Shown here piece by piece: positions 24,233-36,387 of a stretch of DNA of 64,000 bases. The stretch comes from Roridomyces roridus (lineage: Eukaryota; Basidiomycota; Agaricomycetes; Agaricales; Mycenaceae). The notes below the pieces were generated by a model. The model was not told where the DNA came from. It saw nothing but the letters and a program-made list of their open reading frames with translations, and ran no database searches. Each line of letters begins with the position of its first letter. The first letter of the stretch is position 1. The translations under genes and the position numbers were made by a program. The stretch spans positions 310,001 to 374,000 of the forward strand of contig JARKIF010000027.1 in assembly GCA_029378245.1 (NCBI GenBank), given 5' to 3'.

Positions 24233-26672
24233 ATGATTGGCGGCAGCCAGGCCTCCAATTTTGCCAGGGCGTTACGTCGACCAACCCTGCTCCCCTCCAC
24301 TCTTTTTTCGGGCGTCAGGTTTGCCCCCAGCACTCGCTGCTTCCGTCACACTAGCGCGCGCGACGCGCGCCCTGTCTCCCGTACGCGGTCATCCCAGAAC
24401 CCTCTGCTCCCCGAGCTTCCAGAGCTTTTCGACCCCAACTTCCTCGATGCTCTGATCCCGCCTTCACCCGACGTGAAGGCTGCCCGCGTGCAAGTCGATG
24501 CCAGTGCTTCGAACCCGATGATGGACGCCCTGCATACGTTTTCGCATCGCACTTTGACGGAGAATGGGGCGCAGGCTTATGATTCGACGCTTTCGTCGAC
24601 GTTGGATGTCTTTAATTTTCTGACGCATTTTACCTTTGGGGAACAGATCGGACAGCGTTTGGACAAGGTGCGCGCTCTCTTGCTGCTCCCGTCGATAGCA
24701 CTAACGCTGGCTAGGCATGGGCAGAGGATCCGGCGATGACTCTCAAGATCATATGGAATCTACGTAGTATCCACGAGGGAAAGGGAGAGAAAGAGGCTTT
24801 CTACCGGTATGTACTGAATTCCATGAATGTGGCAGCTGCTGATTGTTCTCTAGTGCGTTTGGCTGGCTGTATGACAAGCACCCCCGTACCGCTATAACCA
24901 ACCTCCCGCTGCTGGTTACGCCGGTGTGCGAGAAACCGGGTCAGACGTATGGGCTTGCGCATGGATACTGGAAGGACCTTTTGAATATTCTGGCACTCGT
25001 TACCGTCGACGAGCTGAGTAACATCACCCGGCCTGCCGTTTTCCTGCACAATAAAGGAAAACCGAAACCGAAACGTCGCCAACGTCGCAACCATCCTTCC
25101 CCTCCCCGACTCGAAATCGACTTGAAACCCGTCATCAAGGCTATGCGATCCGCCGTTGGTGTAGCGAATCACGCCCGCTTACATCAGAAGCTCGCTGAAC
25201 CCAAGTACCGTGCTCTGTATGTCGCCGTGGCGCGCCTCTTCTCCGAGCGGCTCCTCGCAGACTGGAGTCTCTGGAAGTCCGGTGACCAGGCCGTTCTTCG
25301 AGATATCTCACTTGCACCAAAGTGGGCTCCCAGCCCACTCGGCACGCACGACCGACATAGTAACATCTCCACGGCCATTGCCCGCCTTGTCTACCACCAT
25401 GGCACCGCACTGGAGCTTCCCTCCGCCACTTTCCCATCCGCGCTCAAGGACCTCTCGCTCGACACCCCCGAGGCGACGGATATCCTCCGCTCGTACTATC
25501 GACGCTGGGTGCTCACCCCTCTCCGGGCAGCGACGCGCGTCACCGAGACGCTCATGTCGGCCAACCGGTGGAAAGACATCTCCTACAGCGGCGTGAGCTC
25601 AGTGTGTATGAAGAACAACAAGGGCCATTTCTTCCGGCACGACCCCGAGGGGTTCCAAAAGTACCTTATCTCGGTGGAGAAAGGGAAGCGGTCGATTACC
25701 GGGGCGACGCTCAAGCCGCACGAGCTCATCGGCGAGCTGGTCTCGATCCAAGCAGAGTCCTCCCCGTACCCCGAACTGCAGGAACACCGCGAGGCCCAAG
25801 CAGCGATGCAGCGCCGGGTGATTGAGGCGCAGTGGAACTCGTTAGTGCAGAATCTGCGCGAGGCGGGGACGATTGACAATGCTATCGCGGTGTGCGACGT
25901 GTCGGGGTCGATGGGGTACTTGCATCACTACGACCCCAAGAACGTGCTGCCCATCTTCCCATCCGTATCGCTCTCCCTCCTCCTCGCGCAGCTCGCCAAA
26001 CCGCCCTTCAACTCCGGGTTCATCACGTTCTCGCAGGACCCAGAGTTCGTGAGGCTGGATTCGAGCAAGGGTTTGGCTGAGGTCGTGGAGGACATGGTGC
26101 ATTCCAGCTGGGGTATGAACACGGACCTCAACGCCGTGTTTATGAAACTCATCCTCCCCTTGGCCGTCAAGAACAAAGTCAAGCCGGAGGATATGATCAA
26201 GCGCGTATTCGTCTTCTCCGATATGCAGTTTGACTCGTGCGTCGTCCATAGGGGGCCGAGGCGTCCGAAATCGTCGAGGGACCTGTACGTCATCGACGAG
26301 GATTATTCGAGGCCGGAAATGGATTCGGAGTTGTCGTGGGAGTCGAATTATGATCGGATTGACAAGGCTTTCGAGGAGCATGGGTATGAGGTGCCTGAGA
26401 TTGTGTTTTGGAATCTTGGGGCGCAGGGAACGGTGGAGGTGGAGAAGGATAGGAAGGGTGTGGCGATGATGAGCGGGTTTTCGCCTGCCATGCTCAAGGT
26501 GTTTATGGGTCAGGCGGAGGTTGCGGAGGTCGAGGCTCAAGGTGAAGGCGAGGACGGCAATGGAGAGGAGAAGGGCATGAAGAAGCGGACGAAAACGGAA
26601 TTCACTCCGCTGAATGTGATGAAGCTGGCGTTGGAAAAAGAGTGTTACGCTGGACTGGTCGTGGTCGATTGA
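24233..26672 (+). CDS. DUF2828 protein with von Willebrand A-like domain, intact
   Basis: Exons 24233-24667, 24715-24806 and 24854-26672 give 781 residues. The N-terminal half is helical repeat-like: AWAEDPAMTLKIIWNLRSIH, EGKGEKEAFYRAFGWLYD, YWKDLLNILALVTVDEL, then a basic linker KPKPKRRQRR. The middle has the conserved RYLP-like and KGKRSITGATLKPHEL blocks. The C-terminal half is a vWA-like fold with a metal-site motif CDVSGSM and later FVFSDMQFDS. DUF2828 proteins occur in fungi and plants and resemble TROVE/Ro60 proteins in layout. The precise role is unknown. Two broken copies lie at 11.7-12.7 kb and 37.7-38.5 kb. Confidence 0.88.
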
Positions 26673-28480
26673 AGGAGGAGTACGTATTACATTAACCCCC
26701 GTTGCATAACCCCACATTGTATCAATAGCACAGATTGCACAGTTCTCACAGCTCGCATCTTTATGGTCTCGAGTGCAGCTCGTACATCCTAAGATTGACA
26801 ATTTGACGATTGCATATTGCGTGTATTGCATATTTCCTAGAGCTACAGCAAGAACGAGCTATCAAGGGCATCAGTCAAGGACGCCAGTGAGATCTGCAAA
26901 CGGACTTCACGAAAGAACGAGAAGCCACGAGCCCCGTCCGCCAAACCCTCCAAAGAAACCCACTGGCTCGCCGCTCCGCCAGTCGGACGTCTTACGATCT
27001 TCGACTCGAATACCGCATGACAGCGTCAGCTGTGTGCAGCATGCGCGTCGACCGGACAGGCAATGAAGCCCCCGAGAGTACATACATACACTGCTTCAGC
27101 TTGACGCCCCACGAGCCCGTGCGCAGCATGCTGAACGAACCTAAGGTGTGCCCCTGCAACACCCCGGGTGTACATCTACCGCGCGACGGGCTCGACGATA
27201 TGTCTTGACCGAGATCTTTCTTGAGGATAAGACGGGCTGGAGGGTGGGGGATGTCGACGACGGAGGGGCGGGTGTCGGTGGGGTTGACGTACGGATCGTG
27301 GGTCGTGGTCAGCATTGATGTAAGGCCGATCAGTGGCACGATCCTGGTCGCCAACCGACGAGTATGTGGCCAGCGACGACGAAGGGCGTCTGTGGGTGTG
27401 ATGGGGGACGCCGGACAGTATGAGGAAGGTCGAATACCCTAGAGTGAGGTCCAGGACATCGTCAACGATACTTGTGGGTCCATGGGTCCATGTGTGGCAA
27501 CCGACGGCGAAGGGGTCGGTGGGCGCTGCGGACCACGAGTGAAAGCAGAGGCGCTTGGGGAAGCCGGGGTACATCACAGCGATGCCAGCGAGGTCGAGAG
27601 CAGCGTCGATTGGACGTGTGGGTCCATGAGAGTAACGACGACAATCTAGAAGGGAGATGAGCTGGTGGGCGACGATGAGGAGAAGATGGGGCGTACCGCA
27701 GTGAGGAGCGAACTTCCCTAAAGGTGGGAGAAGGTGGTGGTAGGAGAGAAAGAGCTCTGGAGGTCTCGCGAGTGGCAAGGCGACCTTTTAACCCTGGCGC
27801 TTTGGTGGGTCCACACCATCAGTCACTGGCGTCTCTCCCTCGTTCGATAACAAAGAGTCATCCACGCGACCCAATCGGCTGCGGGCGATGTGGGCGGCTC
27901 CGAGAGCGGGAAGAATGTCTCGTAAAAGCGGATTGGGGCTTCCGACTCTCTAGGAAAGAGCGACGGCGTCCAGTAAAACTGGCGGAAGATTGCCATCCGT
28001 CGGGGCAGCCCCCGACCGCGACGTGGCGGGTGGTGCGAGCCGTTTCGCGGTCGAGGGGATGAGCGAGTATCGTCAGTTCGTCGACGCGCTGTAACCTGTT
28101 TTTCCCCGCTGCCCACGCGGATGAGCCAGGTTTGTTTGCGACACGCCCAAGCCGCCTACTGGACAGGCAGTGGACAACGACACGTGGATGCCACTCGTTC
28201 TGCCCTTTGGTGTTCCCCCACAAGATTCAACGTCAAGGCAAGCCCGGAGAGGAGGCCCCGAAGGATTGGCGAAGGATGCAAAACCAGTTGGTCAAGCGGA
28301 TACGCGGTCGAGTGCGTCAGAGATCTCGGTGAGCGTGCTGGAGGCGAGGAGGAAGTGCCGCCGACTCAAAAAACAATTCGAGAGCCTGAGTACTGGATGA
28401 CCATGGGTTGACCATGGGCGTTCTGAGCAAGAATCGGACGGAGATCACGATCACTTAACTTGAAACTTTCAAACATCTTC
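26673..28480. other. Downstream region of DUF2828, duplicated at 38.5-40.1 kb
   Basis: The first 550 bases match 38535-39120 closely and later parts (about 27640-28400) match 39360-40060 patchily. Within it, plus-strand codons encoding FSLTPHEPVRSMLNEPKVCP and GVHLPRDGLDDMS to a stop at 27208 differ from the other copy mostly at third positions. A short coding exon is therefore possible, but I cannot build a whole gene. Confidence 0.5.
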
Positions 28481-29160
28481 AGCTTTCCCTTCGTCTTTCG
28501 CTCCTTGTAAAACATGGCACTCACCATTACCATCCCAATAGCAGCGTTTTTCAGTTTCCGGAGCGGGAATCGTGACTGAATGGTGCGCCTTGCAACGTGT
28601 TGGTATGAAATTTTGTATGCTCTTTGAAAGTTTTTTCGGTTGCTGAAGACGTGCTTCAGGACTGAGCGCTGAGCCTCTGTGTTTGAGGTCGCCCACAGAG
28701 CTGTCTCAAGGTCCTTTGACCACTGTATACAATGCTGAAGCTGTTATTCGAAGGTCGCAAACTCGCTACGACATTCGGAGACGCCGTCAGTCTTCCTGGA
28801 CAACGCGACCAAAATTTCCGTGGGCGACAGAACCCTTTCCGCTTTTGGTCTCCCGAAATGCTACTGAAAGTTTGTATTAGCGTCCTCAACCGCTCCGCCA
28901 GTCACATCGGGTGAACTGGGAGCCCCTTTCCTTGTGGGAGAAATTAGAGCACGGATCTTCTTGAGATTCTGTGTATGTCGAATCTCCAAATAGATGCATT
29001 CAAATGCATAGCCATGGGCTGTACACTGCTGTACAATGTACGGGAGCAGTGACAGAGCTTCTTAAGTCCACTGGTTTCCCGCCTCGTTGACGTCTCTTTC
29101 CTTCAATCCCTCAACTCTTTCCAGGTCGAGACGAGAGTCTATATCAGTGCTACTCGATAC
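28480..29160 (+). promoter_or_regulatory. Upstream region of copy C, conserved with copies B and D
   Basis: It contains CTTCGTCTTTCGCTCCTTGT, GCTGAAGACGTGCTTCAGGA, GCTGAAGCTGTTATTCGAAG and the AGCTTCTTAAGTCCACTG to CTCAACTCTTTCCAGG block up to the start codon. Each is also present upstream of copy B. The CGG/CATGTGATCG block of B, D and E is not recognisable here. Confidence 0.55.
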
Positions 29161-29163
29161 TCG

Positions 29164-31779
29164 ATGGAGGCCGCCCGCACCGACTCCGCGGGACTCGTAC
29201 CGGCTCCAGAAAGGTAAATCATATCTCCAAAGGCCCAGCGCCGACATTCATCGCAAATTCAGGTCCACGCAGTTCTTCAGAGAATCTAGCCGAATCGGTA
29301 TCCAGGGATCACAACTCATGAACGTCGCGAGAGACGTACACATCCATCAGCAACCCACTGGTAATGTAAAATATGTGCTTGTGACCCCAGATGCTCATCC
29401 ATTGCAGCTGTTGTACATAGCCCATCAGCCGGGACTCCCACGACGACTGCGAACACACAATACACTCCTGGTGGATGCTACTGCGATCAGTTGTTGTTCC
29501 AAGGACGAGGGTTCCCGCTTTACGTTCCAGCGCCTCGAAACAATCTTCCTCCAGAGTATGCAAGACACGGTGTTTCCATCGGGGATGTCGGCAGGGTCAC
29601 CCCGGAGGGAGTTTTTGATTTCTTTTTCAACATATACCTACCCGCAGACCACCCGATAAACGACAACGATGTCCCCGACAATTTTTCACCTTTGACTCTG
29701 TACGATTCCAAAAGCGTGCTCTCGTTGGATTATCTGCCCGAAGATTTCGTCTCGACGCCGGATTCTGTCCGGAAACTAGACCTGCCACCAAAACAGTGCG
29801 TTAGCTGCGATGAAATCTCAACCTCTCTGATCTATCCCAGGGAATTCGAGGAGTTCTTCTTCGATGGCAATGGGTCTCAAGGCGCAATTCTGGCTATTCC
29901 CTTCGGCTCCCATGCTGAGAAACTCGACAGCTTGGAGCAGATGCTAGAATATGCGCGCACCAACGCGGAGAGCTGGTACAAATACGTCAATGGTGCCAGG
30001 GGCCGTAGACTCTCCAATGGGTCGTTGTATCTTATTACTGGGTGGGAAAAGGCCCGCGCCTGGGGAATGGCCTCGTTCCAGAACGCAGCGGCCCAACCTC
30101 CATTCCGACTTGCATTTCAACCTGTTTTCGACGGTAACACGAGCACCTACAAGTATCGGCGGACCGCGTCAGGACCGGCTCGCACCAGGACATCTGGTCA
30201 AATACCGGCCGAAGACGTAGCGCTCAATCAAACGGTTTTCATCCACGGATTTTCGATCTCGCTCGGAACGGGCATTTGGGGCAAACTCTTCAAAGGCGTC
30301 GAGATTTCGCAGATTGTGGATTTTCGGGTTGGACAGACAAACCGGGATTACGTGCCGTATGGATCTCAAGGATCTACCCTTTCGTGGACATTTGGCTTTC
30401 TTTCTGGAGGTGGCACTACTGGAGGGAAACAGTATGGGCGCGAGGACCCCGCCTCGACGGATGCCGTCAAGATTTCTGATTTCACTCCGGCGCAGAACGT
30501 GAGTTGCATTGAACCGCTGCAGAGAAAGCCCATCATGTCCACAGTTTTTCCATCCGTCCAAAGTAATAAACAATTACATGCTTCAGAAGGTAAGCAGCCC
30601 AGGCCATTCGAAATATTGCAACAATGTGACTATTTCCCAGTTCCCGGATGCTGCTGTTGTGATGAGCCACGATGACGATTGGCGGGATATTCTCCGAGCG
30701 GTGCGTCCACTACCACGATCTTTCATCTGCATTCATATGTTTGTGCTCAGGATAATACCAATGAAGATGCAGTGTCACTGCTGAAGCGCGCCTGCGAGGA
30801 TTTCTCGCTAGAAGAGGCGGATGGTCTGATTACGATCCGTCGTGCGAGAGACAAAGGTGAGGAGGATGACTCCGTGGTCTTATCTCCAGAAGATATTCTT
30901 GGACTCACAGAGTCTTCTATAGGAGCTGACAGGGACTACCAAGAGGACACCCAGCCACAGCAACTTCCTGGCTCACAGCTCCAAGTCTTTCACTCGCCCA
31001 ATTTGACCGAATACGTAAGTTTCAGTGCTTGCATCTGCCCGCCGGGCCCTTGCATTTGCGGAGGAATCCGTCACACTACCACCTCGAAACTCGATGAATA
31101 TCGCCAGCTTGAAGACCTCCCTCTTGAAATGGCAGCTTCCATCAGTGCAGAAGCACTTTACGATCCCACCATTCACCCGTCCTCCGTGCCCGACACAAAC
31201 AGCCATGCCAACATTGGCAGCGGCACCCCAACGGACGAATTTGAGAGTCAGACGTTCAGCAGGTCGGAAAACTCGCTGGATCTTTCCCCCGACCCGGTGG
31301 CCTGGTCTCCAACTCAACCCTCTGCCCGCCCGCGCAAGTCGCGCCGCGAGAAGCCCCGTATCGAGCTCGTACCAGACCAGCCTCCGACGATGCAGGGAAA
31401 GCCCAGAGTACGAGTATATGACGCATGCGCCCAATGGTATGCATCTCCGCCTTTCTCTCTTTTTGTCCCCTCCGCTTACACGCACCTATGTAGTCAGACT
31501 CGCAAGATTCGCTGCGACGGGGCTAAGCCCATTTGCCACAATTGCGACAAACGCGCCAATGGCAGCGCTGACTGTAATTACGACCCATTACTCAAGCATC
31601 GGGGCCGACCTGGTGCCCGTCGGAAAATGAACGGTGACTCGAGCACTCGTTCTCGGCAAGCCGCATCCTCCTCGCAGGACTATCCCCCAGACGATACTTG
31701 TCATGAAATGACTGGCTGGAACCCGATCAGTGATGCGAACAACCTGACGAACGATGCGATCAACTCCTCTGGATCCTAG
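29164..31779 (+). CDS. Shared-module family copy C: module plus one Zn2Cys6 cluster
   Basis: Exons 29164-29213, 29263-29360, 29408-29795, 29841-30498, 30545-30589, 30641-30700, 30751-31436 and 31494-31779 give 756 residues in frame. The module (about 1-470) contains GVSIGDVGRVTPEGVFDFFF, NGSLYLITGWEKARAWGMAS, TRTSGQIPAED, HPSKVINNYMLQKFPDA and MSHDDDWRDILR. A low-complexity linker with ACICPPGPCICGG follows. Near the C-terminus is a textbook zinc cluster: CAQC, QTRKIRC, DGAKPIC, HNC, DKRANGSADC (CX2CX6CX6CX2CX9C), then a basic HRGRPGARRK. The last intron splits the codon of the second cysteine, exactly as in the clusters of B and D. It is predicted to be a nuclear transcription factor. The usual fungal middle homology domain is absent. 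The shared module takes its place at the other end. Confidence 0.85.
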
Positions 31780-31799
31780 GAGCTTAGGAGCAGGGGTTC

Positions 31800-32385
31800 A
31801 GGACATAATTCAGGAACAGGGACAGGAACAGGAACAGGAACAGGGGAGATTACAGCTAAATACGGAACATAAGGCGCGGCTCGATTTTTGTCAAATTTCT
31901 TGAGATTCTGATCACTTCTGGTATTGTGCTGTTCTGAGTGCAATTCTCATCGGATTGCCTTCGGACATGGACCAAACGACTCGGGCGATTCATTTACAGT
32001 GCTTGAGGTACTCTAGTCAATTGATTTCATGTACATATCAGCCATAAAGAACCAGATAATCAATTTCGACTATTGACACACCAGTATAGGAAGGGAATTT
32101 CCTGGGGTCTCAATATTTGACTGGGGTACTCTGGTAGGTATAATACAGTGCGCCAAGGTATTTCTCTGCGCCCAGATAATTGATGAGATAGCTGGTGTGT
32201 CGAAATCTGCTGCCATTACTGTTCCACTTCATCTCCACTTGCGGCAGATGCAAGGGGGGTGCAAACAGCTACAAAGGTATACCATGCCAAAATAAGGTGA
32301 ATTCGGGGGCTGGCATTCGATATTTTCAGGTTTGGGAGCAAACGGACCAGTGGTTGGAGCAAGGGGGTACCACAATAAGCGAGCC
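31800..32385. other. Intergenic sequence with GGAACA repeats and a segment shared with 37.6 kb
   Basis: A short run of (GGAACA)n lies at about 31813-31846. About 31930-32010 resembles 37590-37670 (common pieces CGGAT, GACCAAACGA versus GAACCAATCGA, TTTACAGT). The 3' flank of copy C therefore also occurs just left of the third DUF2828 copy. No gene seen. Confidence 0.45.
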
Positions 32386-32391
32386 GTACTA

Positions 32392-32749
32392 CTGTACGTA
32401 TGTGTATGGTAGCGACCGAACCCCGAGCGTGACAGGGGTGACTGACCTCTGGCGACGCGACCGGGTCGAGAGCAACCGTGACCATCACCAAGTTGGCGAC
32501 CGGCACCGGCAATTTTGCGCCTGTGATGCCACAAAGAGCAAGCAGCGACCCAGGGAGACTGGGAAGAGTACAAGGCAGGTGTAGCACTTGTTTTCCCGGT
32601 GCTTTATCACCCAAAAACTCGAGATTTTAGCACATGTCATGCTGGGTCAATGGCGACCGACCGGTTCGTGACCGTGACCCCCTCAACATTCGGCGACGCG
32701 ACGACCCCTCCGTGACGCGTGATGGTCGCTACCATACACATACGTACAG
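32392..32749. mobile_element. Tc1/mariner-like MITE with perfect terminal inverted repeats
   Basis: The ends begin CTGTACGTATGTGTATGG and continue for 26 bases with perfect inverted identity at about 32724-32749. The element is flanked by TA on both sides, the typical Tc1/mariner target duplication. The 358-base interior holds no transposase frame. The CTGTAC start is shared with the MITE at 51456. Confidence 0.8.
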
Positions 32750-33259
32750 TACACCCCGAATTTTTTTCTCGAGCAGATTGGCCTACCCTCCCCCCCTCCC
32801 AAAGAGGAAATTTCCTTTTTGGGAAGCCCCTATCGTGGTGATTTTAGTGATTTTCGCCCGCCGTTGGCTGGTGTAGGATACAGAACTATTCCTGTGTCCT
32901 CCAATTGACTTCAGAAGCAAGAAACACCCATTATCGAGCAACATATATCTGATGATGTCCCACCACATCACGTCAGCACGTGATCATATAATCACGTGAC
33001 TTTTCTGACTGGTGCAACGGAAAATTGCCTGAAATTGTGTTTCTGCACCAGTTCTTGCCAGGAGAGCCATTCTACTGCTCTGCCGAAAGTTGGTACTAAA
33101 CTTTTTTTTCAGCCATCCAGGGGACCCCCCTCCCCCCCTTTAATAGGAAATTTCTTATCATGGTACCCCCTTGGGTTGGAGAGATACGGCACTTTTGATC
33201 GCAAGTCCGAATATTTGCAACTATTTTTCCTGATTTTTTGCTGGATGTTTTACCTCATT

Positions 33260-33958
33260 TGTTTGACTGTCCAGGGTGGACAAAAATGGTGTCCTGTTCT
33301 GGATGGTGCCATTTTTGTGCAGCCAGAGCAGAGATCTTCATAGATTTCCGTGAATCTACATGTTTTGCCAGCCATCACAGAACAAATGACATGTTGATCA
33401 AAGATCTTCGAAGATCTTCGAAGACGACCCCTCTTTTTTATTTCTGATGCCTTTTATTTTTTGATGTCCTTCAAACAAAAAGAGGTCAGTGAGTGAAAAA
33501 AAGACTAGTGGGTGGAGATCTACATACATGCTGATCTCTTTTTCCCCCCACTTGCCGAGCCGACAGCCGGATGCCTTTGATTTGCTGATGGATGACTCCG
33601 GCAGGCACACAGTCAGGTTGATGGGAACATTTAGAAGGCATCAGGAATCACATCGGCCTGATGAGGAGCCCGGCCAACATTGGTATAGTCAAAAATAAAA
33701 AGGTCCTCCAAGAGAAAAACAAGAGATGGTCAAGATCTTCGAAGATCTATGTGTTTTTACACAGCCACTCATTCTACACAGATTGATGTGTTTCTCTGAT
33801 TTCTCCCTGTAAAAAACAGGTGGGTACACAAAAAAACACCTCAGATTTGAGGATCTATGTGAAAAGCTGTAGATCTTCAAAGAAATACATCAATCTATGA
33901 CATTGGGCAAAAAAACAGCCCCTCAAAAAAACTAAGTGATTTTTGTCCACCGTGGTCA
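33260..33958. mobile_element. Putative decayed transposon bounded by an imperfect inverted repeat
   Basis: GGTGGACAAAAAT at 33275-33287 recurs in reverse complement at 33939-33951, preceded on each outer side by TTGAC plus a C-rich spacer. The interior is rich in AGATCTTCGAAG-type palindromes (about 33402-33423 and 33733-33748). No coding frame and no clean target duplication. Confidence 0.4.
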
Positions 33959-33989
33959 ATCATACATTTGGGAGAACAAACGTATATAG

Positions 33990-34095
33990 AGAAGTATACC
34001 TAAGTATACGTAGACTCGGTAGACTTGATACACTGGGTAGACTACCCAGGTAGACTCGATAGACTGCCAGGCCGGTAGACTCGGTAGATCGTGCC
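33990..34095. repeat. Degenerate GTAGACT repeats
   Basis: Short variants of GTAGACTCGGTAGACT recur about eight times in 100 bases, followed by C-rich DNA. Confidence 0.6.
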
Positions 34096-34139
34096 GGTTA
34101 TTCATCATCACTGCCATCAACGTCATCATTGCCTCTTGT

Positions 34140-34700
34140 CCTGCACCATGATCAAGCGCCGTCTGCGACGCCACCCACCGCGAGCTCGACCGGTCATTGT
34201 CACGCCCGCCACGCCACGCTGCCACGCCACGCCGCCACGCCCGCCTCTCCTCGCCATGCCCTCCACGCCACGCCCGCCTGCCAGTCCCAGCCCACAGCCT
34301 ACATCAACCCGCTACACGCCTCTCCCCCGCCCGTCACACGCTTCGCCTCTGCCGCGCGCCCTCGTCACCCCTCGCCACGTCTCGCTCTCACCCCTCGCCA
34401 CGTCTCGCTCTCACCCCCGCCACGGCTCGCCCTCACTCTCCCACTGCTCACCCTCACTCCCGCCACGACCTCACACCTCACCTCGCCACGGATCAACACG
34501 TCCGCCTCGTCCTCGTTGAGCAGCGTCAGGTACACCTCGTCCTCGTCCCTGCCAGCCCGGGTACATGCCGCCGCAGAGCCAATCTCCCCTATTCGTACCG
34601 CCGCTCCCTGCCAGGACTACATTCCGGGTCTGAGAGTAGACATCCGAGCACGCTCAGCGCGCCGAGCGCAGTGCCAAATGCTTCGCTCGGCGCGTGATAC
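34140..34700. other. C-rich low-complexity tract
   Basis: Imperfect repeats of CCACGCC and CTCGCCACGTCTCGCTCTCA are open in all three plus-strand frames because stops are rare in such DNA. The Pro/His/Ser-rich frames are therefore not evidence of a gene. Confidence 0.6.
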
Positions 34701-35387
34701 TTGGGTGACAATGGGTGATACAGCTACCGTCAAGCTACCATATACGCAACTCTGTACCACTGTAGATACTCAATTGTCCCTTTCGTGCTGACAGCCGCAT
34801 GATCAATGCCGTCGATGCCGTCTAGTGCCGTCTCCAGAGTCTACAAAACGTGAGGTGTATTGAGAGTCTATCGGAAATAGCCGTAGGTGTATGATGTCTA
34901 CCGAATCTATCACATTTCGTAGACTTCTGGGCTCACGGTCTTTCTGACATTTGGAGCACTTTTTGAAATTTTTGTCTGAATCCTCGGAGGGACCAACCGT
35001 ACAGCCACAATTTGATTGTTTGACAGGAAAAAATTAGAAAAATCTGGATTTTTTTTTTCTTTTTTTTTTGGAGCGTTCTGCAAAGCATTCTAAGCATATC
35101 CGCTTGTTGAATTGGAAGAACCAATATAGCTGGGAAACAGTCCAGGAGGAAATGCCATTACGCACAAGATTAAAACCTAAGTGTGGGACTCTGGCCGCAG
35201 TTAACCTATTCCATTTCTGCTCGATACGGGCCATATACCCACTAAAACCCCCTTTGATTTACTCCAGTCATCCGGTAAGGATTCTTTCTCTCGAAGGGTT
35301 CCACTCCAGGTACGGAGGACCACATCTTTGTGGATAGCTAGACGGCCAAACCGGCCACTTTTCGATCACCAAACCCCAAGTTTAGGC
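34700..35387. other. Non-coding sequence left of the 1-kb tandem repeat
   Basis: A GTAGAC-type motif returns at about 34870-34925 and a T-rich run lies at 35049-35068. I find no gene. Confidence 0.4.
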
Positions 35388-36387
35388 GGCACGGTGGCGG
35401 TGTTTGTGTTTGGGGTGAAAAAATAAGAAAAAATCCCCAAAAAAGGAAAGAGAGAAAGGAGGAGAAAGGAGGAGCTCTCAGACTGTTCTTCTAAATATCT
35501 GCGCAGCAGGCTGTCGGCCTCAAATCACACCCAGAAATGACATTGATTGACATGAGAATATGTGGATGATTGTCAATTACTGTTCCGGCACGGAACAACT
35601 GATCACATCACACCTCAAAATTCAACAACATTTGCTGCGGCTCCCAGGATGGAATGCCCTGCGGGGTGTTTTGATGTGCATTTGCATGGAAAAGGGCCTT
35701 CCGAGTGTATAAGATTCAGGGGTTCAGTGGTGTCCAGGGGAGAAGGGTTTGGGCATTGACATTCAGCACAACATTGATGAATTGGCAAGCCCGTGGGTAC
35801 TATCCTTTGTCAAATGCATACAGAAACAGATAAATAGACATTGGCTACTGAGATGGCACTCAAATCAGCATGCCCAGGCTGTTGAACTTGCAAATCAGTG
35901 ATTTTTGAGCCATTGTGATGCCCTCCATCTTTGACGACACAGACCACCTCCTGTCTGGCTTTTCCTGGAAATCAAAGCAGTTTAACCTCCAAGAACAAGG
36001 TCAGACTGTAGAATGTTTCCCGATCTCAAATGAACAGCCAATTACAACCTCCCCGAGGATTATCTGGCTATCTTTTAGTTGTCTGCCAATCCACAAGCAA
36101 AAGATGAAGTAAAAAAGAGATTTATGGCTATTAAATTGAGCAGACAACACACTGGTAGCCGGCGGAATACTCAACACTCTTATCCAGCATGCTCTCGAGG
36201 CATACAAAGCAAGCATCAGTGCACGACAAGTCACATCTAATCTTATCAGCTGTCAAATCCCAACCGAATGCGGTTGGAACTCACGCGGCCCAGCCGCATG
36301 TGGTTGGACTCCATTTGGCCCAACCACATTGGGTTGGGCTATATGGGGCAGCCATCAACCACAAACATGGGAACCGCGCCGTTTAGG
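35388..36387. repeat. 1000-base tandem duplication, unit 1
   Basis: By inspection this unit is identical to 36388-37387. Each junction carries TTTAGG. It starts GGCACGGTGGCGGTGTTTGT. Inside are broken frames such as CFDVHLHGKGPSECIRF and EDYLAIF, which look like a decayed transposon protein, perhaps of the KDZ type (weak recall). Near the end is a cluster of TTGG/CCAA inverted motifs (CAACCGAATGCGGTTGG, CAACCACATTGGGTTGG). Confidence 0.9.

Noticed and set aside
26992..27778. Minus-strand frames with Pro/His/Ser-rich products
   Set aside because: They are antisense to the region where the opposite frame shows better codon conservation, and they contain no domain.
34091..34791. Three overlapping Pro/Ser/His-rich plus-strand frames
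   Set aside because: All three frames are open because the tract is C-rich and repetitive. No domain, no start context, no codon signal.
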